64,000 bases of DNA from NCBI RefSeq assembly GCF_009674825.1, contig NZ_WKJH01000030.1, forward strand, positions 186,001 through 250,000, given 5' to 3'. This document shows, one piece after another, positions 17,794-24,653 of the stretch. Under the pieces are notes generated by a model. The model searched no databases, had not been told where the DNA came from, and saw only the letters and a list, made by a program, of their open reading frames with translations. This stretch comes from Maribacter luteus (GTDB lineage Bacteria > Bacteroidota > Bacteroidia > Flavobacteriales > Flavobacteriaceae). How positions within the stretch are numbered: the first letter of the stretch is position 1; each line of letters begins with the position of its first letter. The position numbers and the translations under genes were made by a program.

Positions 17794-18267
17794 ATGACGA
17801 TCAAACTAATTGCCATTGGCAAAACCGATAATACTTCACTACAGCATCTTATTTCGGATTATGAAAAGAGGCTAGGTCATTACATTAAATTTGAGTTGGA
17901 AATTATTCCGGACATTAAAAATGTAAAAAACCTTTCTGAAGTACAACAGAAAGAAAAGGAAGGTGAACTGATCTTGAAAAAACTGAACAATACAGATGTT
18001 CTGGTACTTTTGGATGAGAACGGAAAACAATATGATTCCGTTTCATTCTCCAATTACCTCCAGAAAAAAATGAATTCAGGTATTAAACAATTGGTATTGG
18101 CCATTGGCGGACCCTATGGGTTCAGTGATACCGTTTACGCAAAAGCCCAAGGAAAAATAAGTCTTTCAAAGATGACGTTTTCGCATCAAATGGTGCGCTT
18201 GTTCGTAGTAGAACAATTATATCGCGCATTTACCATTTTGAAAAACGAACCGTACCATCACAGGTAA
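17794..18267 (+). CDS. rlmH: 23S rRNA (pseudouridine1915-N3)-methyltransferase
   Basis: A 157-residue SPOUT methyltransferase that methylates pseudouridine 1915 in helix 69 of 23S rRNA. The knotted SAM site is visible in 'LVLAIGGPYGFSD' and the end in 'QMVRLFVVEQLYRAFTILKNEPYHHR', shown here in part; the C-terminal Tyr-His-His is characteristic. It is divergent from nadC and convergent with serA. Confidence 0.97.
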   Translation: MTIKLIAIGKTDNTSLQHLISDYEKRLGHYIKFELEIIPDIKNVKNLSEVQQKEKEGELILKKLNNTDVLVLLDENGKQYDSVSFSNYLQKKMNSGIKQLVLAIGGPYGFSDTVYAKAQGKISLSKMTFSHQMVRLFVVEQLYRAFTILKNEPYHHR

Positions 18268-18324
18268 AACTCTAGAAACATTGTGAAAATACCTTTGAGA
18301 AAAGCTTAAACCCTTACCTAGGGC

Positions 18325-20208
18325 TTAATAAAGCACCCTGAATTTAATGGTATTCTCTATTTTACGCAATGCCTTGATAACCTCTTTATTGTACTCCTTA
18401 TCCAAATCGGTTATTACATAACCCAACTCCGAATCGGTAGACAAATATTGACCGTTGATGTTCAATTCATACTTTGCAAGTACCTTATTGATTTTGGCCA
18501 TTATACCCGGAACATTCTTGTGAATGTGCAAGAAACGGTGGGCATTGGTTTGTTTAGGCAATCTAATATTCGGGAAGTTCACTGCATCTACGGTATTCCC
18601 GGAATTGATATATTCCATGATCTTATTAGGCACAAAATCCGCAATATTACGTTGGGCTTCCTCTGTACTACCACCAACATGCGGTGTTAATATGACATTA
18701 TCCAAACCTTGTAACTCAGTATGAAATTCCCCATTGGCCCGTGGTTCTTTAGGATAAACGTCAACCGCTGCACCACCAAGTTTACCGCTTTTCAATGCTT
18801 CTGCCAATGCTTCGATATCAACAACGAAACCTCTGGATAGGTTGACCAACATTGCTCCGTTTTTCATTTGATTCAGCTCGCGCTCCCCAATGAAATTCTT
18901 ATTTGCCTTGTTATCATCGATATGCAAGGAAACGACATCGGAAATATTCATTAAATTTTCCAACGTTTCGCATTTAACGGCATTACCAATGGCAAGTTTG
19001 TCATCAATATCATAATAATAAACCCGCATACCTATAGCCTCTGCCAATACCGATAATTGCTTTCCTATGTTACCGTAACCAACGATACCTAGGTTTTTGC
19101 CCCTTACCTCTTTTGAATTAGCGGCCGTTTTGTTCCATTGTCCGCCGTGTATTTCGGTACTTCTTGGAAAAACGTACCTCATGAGCATAATGATCTCACC
19201 AATGGCCAATTCAACTACTGAGCGCGTATTGCTATATGGAGCATTGAAAACTACGACCCCTCTCGATTTACAATAATCAAGATCGATCTGGGTGGTACCT
19301 ATACAAAAGGCACCGACTACGAGTAACTTATCGGCGGCATCCAACACTTTTTGGGTCACTTGTGTCTTTGAACGAATACCCAACACATGCACCCCTTTAA
19401 TACGTTCTATCAACTCCTCTTCTGACAAACTACTTTTTACCAACTCTACCGAAAAACCATCTTCAGATAGGTTATGGAAAGCTGCCGGGTGCACATTCTC
19501 TAAAAGAAGTATCTTGATTCTATTCTTTGGGTATGAAATATTACGTGGCAAGTCATTCACAAAAAGAAATTCATCTAAATTAGGCGCAACATGGTCCGCA
19601 TGCTCAGCAGCCTTTTGCCTATGCACATTTTCCGTATAAGCGAAAAACTTATCGGCTATTCCAGCCTCACGCATTACATAATCGCTATACCCGTCTCCGA
19701 TTACTTGTACTTCCCCCTCTAAATGAAGGTTTTTAAGACATTCTATCTTACCATTATGGGTTGCCAAAACGTTTTTCTCATCAAATCCTATGATATTCCC
19801 TTCCTCATCAAATTCGAAAGTATTTGCATATACCCTATCGGAAGGAATGTTGTACTCTTTGACAATGGGATCGATAAATTCTTTGAAACCGCAGGAAATC
19901 ACATAAATATCATCTGAGAACTTCTCAAAAAATTCCTTGTTGGACTCTATGGACTTTGAAATCTTTTGACGCAGCTCCTGAACCAATCCTTCCAAATCGT
20001 CTTTATGGGCCTCAAGGAGTTTAATTCGTCGTTCCAAAGATTCCGTAAACGAAATATCACCGTCTATCCCCAAATTGGTGATTCGCTGTATTTCATCTAT
20101 TATTTCTTCCCTGTTGGATTTTCCTTGCAAGGTCATCTCCGCCAAAACATCTAAGGCCTCAACCCGGGTTAAGGTACTGTCAAAATCAAAAACGTAGTTA
20201 CGTGCCAC
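18325..20208 (-). CDS. serA: HAD phosphatase - D-3-phosphoglycerate dehydrogenase fusion
   Basis: A 627-residue fusion. Residues 1-220 form a SerB-like HAD-IB phosphatase with nucleophile Asp8 and Asp10 in 'DFDSTLT', Ser105 in 'ISCGF' and the metal motif 'GDGYSD' at 171-176. Residues 231 to about 540 form the dehydrogenase, with the NAD-binding 'GYGNIGKQL', an Arg in 'NLSRG' and the catalytic His in 'TPHVGGST'. Residues from about 555 form a C-terminal ACT domain. The protein could carry out steps one and three of serine synthesis, with SerC between; whether the phosphatase acts on phosphoserine is an inference. It is monocistronic. Confidence 0.93.
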   Translation of the reverse strand: MARNYVFDFDSTLTRVEALDVLAEMTLQGKSNREEIIDEIQRITNLGIDGDISFTESLERRIKLLEAHKDDLEGLVQELRQKISKSIESNKEFFEKFSDDIYVISCGFKEFIDPIVKEYNIPSDRVYANTFEFDEEGNIIGFDEKNVLATHNGKIECLKNLHLEGEVQVIGDGYSDYVMREAGIADKFFAYTENVHRQKAAEHADHVAPNLDEFLFVNDLPRNISYPKNRIKILLLENVHPAAFHNLSEDGFSVELVKSSLSEEELIERIKGVHVLGIRSKTQVTQKVLDAADKLLVVGAFCIGTTQIDLDYCKSRGVVVFNAPYSNTRSVVELAIGEIIMLMRYVFPRSTEIHGGQWNKTAANSKEVRGKNLGIVGYGNIGKQLSVLAEAIGMRVYYYDIDDKLAIGNAVKCETLENLMNISDVVSLHIDDNKANKNFIGERELNQMKNGAMLVNLSRGFVVDIEALAEALKSGKLGGAAVDVYPKEPRANGEFHTELQGLDNVILTPHVGGSTEEAQRNIADFVPNKIMEYINSGNTVDAVNFPNIRLPKQTNAHRFLHIHKNVPGIMAKINKVLAKYELNINGQYLSTDSELGYVITDLDKEYNKEVIKALRKIENTIKFRVLY

Positions 20209-20296
20209 TTTGGTTATCTTCTTTAGATTATTGTGTGCTGTTTTTGGGTCTCGTTAATCATGGAGCTATCCCGATCTTCTTCTTAAAATCAAGCGA

Positions 20297-20304
20297 TAAA
20301 AGTA
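20297..20304 (-). promoter_or_regulatory. Possible -7 box for serA
   Basis: TACTTTTA on the minus strand has one mismatch to TAnnTTTG and lies 88 bases before the serA ATG. The 222-base gap upstream of serA holds nothing else I can support. Confidence 0.25.
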
Positions 20305-20431
20305 AAAATTAATTCTGAAGCGTTCAGCGGAATCTTATCAAAAGTTATCCCTATAACCAAAAGCTTTTATTTTGATAAATAAACTTGATAAATACGTTAA
20401 TATCGACAAACCTTTTTTTCTCTTTGGCCCT

Positions 20432-21217
20432 TTAATCCAGAAAATCGATTATAGCTTTGGAAAAACCTTTGGTCTTATACGTTCCGTTATGGTCGCCTTC
20501 CACTATTTGAAGTTCTGCCCTAGGTAATGCCCTTTGTAGTTTTTCCGGATTGCCGTTGTCGGCATCCTGATCACCTGTAATTATCAATATTCTTTTTCGT
20601 ATGGCCCCCAATTCCCGTAGTGAGGTCACCGGTTGGTGTTTTTGCTGTAAGTGCAGCGAAAGTAAATCGGCATGTATTGATCGTGCATAATCAACAGCTC
20701 CTTGTGTTATCTCATTGGTTTCCCCTGCGAAAGCTTTGGCGAACATTCTTCGCCGATCCCAATCTGGGTTAGTGAAATCAACACCCATTCCGCCTAAAAC
20801 GGCTTTCTTAATCCGTTTGTCCGTTGTCAATAATTTCGCAAGGACTATACTCCCTCTTGAGTATCCTATCGCTTTATAGCGCTTTATCTTCAAATGATCC
20901 ATGAGCAAGATCAAATCCTTTATTTCTGCACCATTCGCATAAGCCCTTTCACCCTTTGGCTTGTCAGAATCGCCATTACCCCGTAAATCGGGAATAATGA
21001 CCCTATATCCTTTAGCTAAAAGATCTTTCTTCAATGCAGTATTTTCCCATGATTTTCTTGTATTGATAAAACCATGGACCAGCAAGATCGGTTTACCCTC
21101 ACCCTCATCAGTATACACTATCTTGGAACCATCGAAAGAATTGAATTGAGAGGTTTGTGCACTTAGGTCAAGGCCCAAGCACAAGAGAAAAAAGAAAACC
21201 ATTCGTATTGCAACCAT
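20432..21217 (-). CDS. Secreted alpha/beta hydrolase
   Basis: A 261-residue alpha/beta-hydrolase with a signal peptide (about residues 1-20, ending DLSAQ). The triad can be placed: nucleophile Ser120 in 'GYSRGS', an acid in 'ITGDQDADNG', and His in 'VEGDHNGT'; the oxyanion region is 'VHGF' at 47-50. Substrate unknown, probably a small ester or lactone acting in the periplasm. It follows the DUF3307 gene by 38 bases on the same strand and may belong to the satD operon. Confidence 0.85.
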   Translation of the reverse strand: MVAIRMVFFFLLCLGLDLSAQTSQFNSFDGSKIVYTDEGEGKPILLVHGFINTRKSWENTALKKDLLAKGYRVIIPDLRGNGDSDKPKGERAYANGAEIKDLILLMDHLKIKRYKAIGYSRGSIVLAKLLTTDKRIKKAVLGGMGVDFTNPDWDRRRMFAKAFAGETNEITQGAVDYARSIHADLLSLHLQQKHQPVTSLRELGAIRKRILIITGDQDADNGNPEKLQRALPRAELQIVEGDHNGTYKTKGFSKAIIDFLD

Positions 21218-21255
21218 ACCTTTACTTTTTAAATAGCTATCCCGAAAAACCTATT

Positions 21256-21957
21256 TTATTGATGAAATCCAACGTATATGATACCTGCAATGATCGCCAT
21301 TCCGAAGCTGAGCAATGTCCCGATCAATATATACTCGGTAAGCTTACGGTTGTTGCTTTCCTTTAGGTCATTGAACCTGAATACGGATTTTGCGGTAATC
21401 AACAAACCGATAGCTTCCCACCGTCCCAAAATGATAAAAGTAAGAACGAACAGTCTTTCGATAATACCGATATACTTTCCTGCATTGGGCAAAGACTTAT
21501 GATCCACCTCTATCCTATTCGACATTCCTTCTAACACTATCCCCATTATGATTGCGGTAGGATAACTTACAAAAACCACAGCGGTCACCAGAGGCCAATC
21601 TATTAAGCTTGTCAAACTTAAGGTGTGCTCATACAGGTTTTCATAATAAACACAGGCATATAAGACCAGTACATGCAACAACTGATCTACAAAAAACGGA
21701 ATGGTCTTGTTCTTGAATTTTGGATTTGCATATAACTTGCCCAAATCCAAAAAGTAATGCGATACTGTAATGACCAATATGGTCTTCCAATAACTAAAAT
21801 CCCACAACAACAAAAACATTAACCCTGCATGAAGCAATACATGTAAGTAAAGATATTTTGATTTGACCTTATTTGCTTCCTTATGAACGACCCAACGCTT
21901 CGGTTGCAACAAAAAATCACCTATTAAATGGGCCAATAAAAGTTTCGTAAAGAGCAT
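21256..21957 (-). CDS. DUF3307 integral membrane protein
   Basis: A 233-residue membrane protein with about five hydrophobic segments. The N-terminal motif 'AHLIGDFLLQPKRWV' and the His-rich 'HVLLHAGLMF' and 'SHYFLDLGK' are typical of DUF3307. The invariant His/Asp residues near membrane faces suggest an enzyme or ion-binding site, but no function is known. Its ATG overlaps the satD stop (TAATG), so the two are translationally coupled, an association often seen for these families. Confidence 0.88.
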   Translation of the reverse strand: MLFTKLLLAHLIGDFLLQPKRWVVHKEANKVKSKYLYLHVLLHAGLMFLLLWDFSYWKTILVITVSHYFLDLGKLYANPKFKNKTIPFFVDQLLHVLVLYACVYYENLYEHTLSLTSLIDWPLVTAVVFVSYPTAIIMGIVLEGMSNRIEVDHKSLPNAGKYIGIIERLFVLTFIILGRWEAIGLLITAKSVFRFNDLKESNNRKLTEYILIGTLLSFGMAIIAGIIYVGFHQ

Positions 21958-22568
21958 TATTCCTGAATTGAATTAATAGTGGTTTTATAATATGCCAGTA
22001 ATTCCTGAACCAGATCCAAACGGGCCCTCTTTGTTCTTTGGCTTACCGCCGATTGTTTAATATGTAATTGCTCGGCCAAATTTTGCTGTGATTTTTCAGG
22101 GTTTCCCAACACCAGATATACCATTTCCGCTGATACCGTACTCCAATCATCCATAAAATCAGAAGCGAGTTTCAACATTAAGTTAAGCGTTCTGTTGTAC
22201 TCACTGTCGGCCGTGGCAATCATTAAATTCACTTTATTTTCCTTTAAGGCCTCCAAGGTAATCCCTGATCGCTGGTAGGCCGTACCATTGGATTCACTAA
22301 CACCGGCCCCGACAAAGGATTCAGTCCCCACTCCTATCCCCATGCGAATGTCGAGCCCTTTGATCGTTTTCATCAAGGCCTTGATCCGTATGGCCGCGAA
22401 TAACGCCTCATCTATCGGCAGACGTAATTGAATTTCATCGCCCCGGTATATTTCCCAAGTTTTTGGCGTACCTCCCCATTGGGACAAACATGTTTTAAGC
22501 CGCCCCATCCATTCCGTTGTATCATAACCCCTGGAATTTATGATGTCGCCTGTAATAATTGCTATCAT
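21957..22568 (-). CDS. SatD family protein with C-terminal helix-turn-helix
   Basis: A 203-residue SatD-family protein. The N-terminal part (1-145), with 'IITGDIINSRGYD', 'YRGDEIQLRL' and 'RMGIGVGTESFVGAGVSESNGTA', resembles a nucleotide-cyclase-like fold. The C-terminal part (about 160-190, 'LAEQLHIKQSAVSQRTKRA') looks like a helix-turn-helix. A role as sensor-regulator of itself and the coupled DUF3307 membrane protein is an inference. Its promoter region carries two perfect 14-base direct repeats. The biochemical function of the family is not established. Confidence 0.85.
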   Translation of the reverse strand: MIAIITGDIINSRGYDTTEWMGRLKTCLSQWGGTPKTWEIYRGDEIQLRLPIDEALFAAIRIKALMKTIKGLDIRMGIGVGTESFVGAGVSESNGTAYQRSGITLEALKENKVNLMIATADSEYNRTLNLMLKLASDFMDDWSTVSAEMVYLVLGNPEKSQQNLAEQLHIKQSAVSQRTKRARLDLVQELLAYYKTTINSIQE

Positions 22569-22576
22569 TTTAATAA

Positions 22577-22639
22577 CTTAAAAAGCTAATATACTTTAAT
22601 TATAAGCTAATGTACTAATATTTTGAATTATAAGCTAAT
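22577..22639 (-). repeat. Direct repeats in the satD promoter region (possible operator)
   Basis: Two perfect copies of AATTATAAGCTAAT lie at 22598-22611 and 22626-22639, 28 bases apart start to start. A third, weaker copy at 22577-22590 keeps the last eight bases (AAGCTAAT) and begins 21 bases earlier. They fill the 99-base gap before satD, which has no clear -7 box. The SatD C-terminal helix-turn-helix makes autoregulation plausible. Confidence 0.6.
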
Positions 22640-22667
22640 TATGTAATAAATAATAAAAAGAGAATAT

Positions 22668-23120
22668 TCAAAACCATCTTCTGACTTGAGTACAATAATG
22701 CCTGAAATCCTTACCAAAAACAGCTAGCAAGGCCTTTTCTTCAGGTATTATTTGAAATTTGTTCATGTACCCCACAAAACCCGCTGCCGACAAGGTATTG
22801 AAAGCATTCCCCAACCAAAGTCCCCACGCCAACAAAACCATTAAAAGTGCCAAATACATAGGATTTCTCGAATACCTATATAAACCATTAGTCACCAAAC
22901 TAGTTGTCTTTAACGGTATTCTAGGGTCTATGGTCGTTTTAGAAACAAAGAACTGTATTAATGAGACAAGTCCCAATAATAGCCCCAACCCTCCAAGCAA
23001 AATAATCAGAAAATCCCTGCCAAAAAACTCGAAACCACCAAAAGGCAGAAACATGGCCAATATGTACATGAATGTTGAAAAAACAACAAAAACAAGAACA
23101 GGCGGTAATTTCAACTTCAT
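22668..23120 (-). CDS. Isoprenylcysteine/PE methyltransferase-family membrane protein
   Basis: A 150-residue membrane protein with four hydrophobic segments and the signature 'GLYRYSRNPMYLALL', which forms the SAM-binding turn of the ICMT/PEMT-like methyltransferases. The C-terminal 'EEKALLAVFGKDFRHYCTQVRRWF'-type segment (shown in part) completes the fold. Substrate unknown; lipids or small molecules are likely. It shares a direction with satD but the repeat-bearing gap separates them. Confidence 0.85.
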   Translation of the reverse strand: MKLKLPPVLVFVVFSTFMYILAMFLPFGGFEFFGRDFLIILLGGLGLLLGLVSLIQFFVSKTTIDPRIPLKTTSLVTNGLYRYSRNPMYLALLMVLLAWGLWLGNAFNTLSAAGFVGYMNKFQIIPEEKALLAVFGKDFRHYCTQVRRWF

Positions 23121-23152
23121 ATAAGGGATAATTAAATCGTAAATAAAATTAC

Positions 23153-23160
23153 TATTTTTG
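23153..23160 (+). promoter_or_regulatory. Possible -7 box for the rdgB gene
   Basis: TATTTTTG, a perfect TAnnTTTG, lies 123 bases before the rdgB ATG, which would give a long 5' leader. The leader contains short inverted repeats (for example 23216-23223 with 23239-23246). Confidence 0.35.
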
Positions 23161-23283
23161 AACGAATTAAACTTATGCCCATATTTTTCCTCCCCTTAAA
23201 ACCCTTCCCATTGTGCTAAATATCATTTCTAAACGAACATATTTAGAATCATATCAAAAATTGAAAAAACTAATAGCTACATC

Positions 23284-23877
23284 ATGAAATTGGTTTTCGC
23301 CACACACAATCAAAATAAAGTAAGAGAGGTACAGGCCTTACTGCCTAAAACCATAACACTATTATCCCTAACCGATATTGGTTGCGACGAAGAAATACCC
23401 GAAACCGGCAAAACACTTGAAGCAAATGCCATATTGAAGGCCGATTTTGTCACCAACAAATATGGCTACCCTTGTTTTGCAGATGATACGGGCTTATTGG
23501 TAAATTCACTGGACGGGGCTCCCGGGGTTTATTCGGCGCGCTATGCCGGTGAACAAAAAAATTCTGATGACAATATGGATAAGTTACTGACCGAATTGAA
23601 ATCAAAAAAAGACAGAACAGCCCGATTTGAAACCATTATAGCCTTAAATCTAGAAAATAAGCAACATATATTCAAGGGAGTTGTCGAAGGCGAAATATCA
23701 ACCGCCAAAAAAGGAAAAAAAGGGTTTGGTTACGACCCGATATTTAAACCGGATACACACGAAAAAACCTTTGCTGAACTACCATTGGAGGTAAAAAACA
23801 AAATCAGCCATCGTGGAAAGGCCATTCAACATTTATTAACCTATTTAAAAAGCCTAACCAATGATCCCGGATACTAA
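23284..23877 (+). CDS. rdgB: Non-canonical purine NTP pyrophosphatase (RdgB/HAM1)
   Basis: A 197-residue enzyme that hydrolyses ITP, dITP and XTP to monophosphates and keeps deaminated purines out of nucleic acids. The family signatures 'FATHNQNKVREVQALL', 'ETGKTLEANAILKA', 'FADDTGLLVNSLDGAPGVYSAR' (shown in parts), and 'GFGYDPIF' are intact. It overlaps the next gene by 17 bases. Confidence 0.96.
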   Translation: MKLVFATHNQNKVREVQALLPKTITLLSLTDIGCDEEIPETGKTLEANAILKADFVTNKYGYPCFADDTGLLVNSLDGAPGVYSARYAGEQKNSDDNMDKLLTELKSKKDRTARFETIIALNLENKQHIFKGVVEGEISTAKKGKKGFGYDPIFKPDTHEKTFAELPLEVKNKISHRGKAIQHLLTYLKSLTNDPGY

Positions 23878-24505
23878 AGAAGGAAAAACCATGCAAGTTT
23901 CGGTTGCTTCCGAAAACGCAGAAGCACTGGGAGGAGTGTTAATAGCAATTTTTGCCGCTTTAATGGCAATTGCACAAATGGTTAACGGCGAATTAGAGGA
24001 AGAAATGATGATCGCACACAACAAAGTCGTCAACTACTCTAGCTGGTACCAATCAAAAAGTATAAAAGAAAGCCTAAAGGAAAGTGAGCTGAATTATCTT
24101 GAAACCCTCATGAGTGCAGGTATTGTACCCCAAGAAAAACAAGAAACCGTCTCTTCCATAATAACTGAAACAAAGACCAGGATCCAAAAATATAGTGATG
24201 AAAAAACCGAAATATTATTAGGGTCATCAAATATACCCAAAGAAAAGTGGGTTCAGGACCTTAACGGTGAAATGGGAGCCATAATCGGGGTAAAAGAATG
24301 GGAAACAAAAGCTACTGAATATGATGTTGCCACCCAAAAATTCGATATCGGTATGTTATTTTTCCAGATAAGCATTGTTCTAGGAGCCATTTGTATCATT
24401 ATATATGACAATCCCAAATTACAAAGAGGCTTCATCTCACTTATGGTGGTCTTCGGCATCATAGGCTTGATCATGTCGATTTATGGATATTTATTGGCTC
24501 CATAA
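23861..24505 (+). CDS. DUF4337-like membrane protein
   Basis: A 214-residue protein with one membrane helix near the N-terminus (about residues 24-42) and two at the C-terminus (about 165-210), separated by an acidic helical, possibly coiled-coil, stretch. The segment 'AHNKVVNYSSWYQSKSIKESL' (in part) matches DUF4337, a family of unknown function. Start: ATG 23861 lies inside rdgB; ATG 23891 (MQVSVASEN) is a good alternative outside the overlap. It is probably translated from the rdgB transcript. Confidence 0.75.
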   Translation: MIPDTKEGKTMQVSVASENAEALGGVLIAIFAALMAIAQMVNGELEEEMMIAHNKVVNYSSWYQSKSIKESLKESELNYLETLMSAGIVPQEKQETVSSIITETKTRIQKYSDEKTEILLGSSNIPKEKWVQDLNGEMGAIIGVKEWETKATEYDVATQKFDIGMLFFQISIVLGAICIIIYDNPKLQRGFISLMVVFGIIGLIMSIYGYLLAP

Positions 24506-24536
24506 ATACCTTTTTATCCATATAAATAAATAACTG

Positions 24537-24544
24537 TATCTTTG
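24537..24544 (+). promoter_or_regulatory. -7 promoter box for the DEAD-box helicase transcript
   Basis: TATCTTTG, a perfect TAnnTTTG. Transcription would start near 24550, so the 13-codon ORF at 24568 and the hairpin at 24607-24640 would both lie in the mRNA leader of the helicase. Confidence 0.6.
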
Positions 24545-24567
24545 CGCCTTTATTAATTGCCGCCGGT

Positions 24568-24609
24568 ATGGCAGGTGTTGCTCTGAGTCTAATAGGTTAC
24601 AAACGATAA
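24568..24609 (+). CDS. Putative 13-residue leader peptide upstream of the DEAD-box helicase
   Basis: ATG to TAA gives MAGVALSLIGYKR. It begins about 17 bases after the predicted transcription start, which is a normal leader length here, and its stop codon forms the first bases of an inverted repeat that ends 13 bases before the helicase ATG. This layout suits translational coupling or attenuation. There is no direct proof of translation and an ORF this short can arise by chance; the alternative is a structured but untranslated 5' leader. Confidence 0.35.
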   Translation: MAGVALSLIGYKR

Positions 24610-24640
24610 TCGCTCTATACAACACACATATTTGCGATTA
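24607..24640 (+). promoter_or_regulatory. Inverted repeat in the helicase leader
   Basis: TAATCGC (24607-24613) can pair with GCGATTA (24634-24640), seven base pairs around a 20-base loop. The left arm contains the TAA of the 13-codon ORF. A ribosome ending translation there would cover the arm and open the hairpin. It lacks a U-run, so it is not a classical terminator. Confidence 0.4.
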
Positions 24641-24653
24641 AGTAACATATATT

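Noticed and set aside
18306-18328. Weak inverted repeat between rlmH and serA as terminator
   Set aside because: The arms have a mismatch and there is no U-run; not enough to call.
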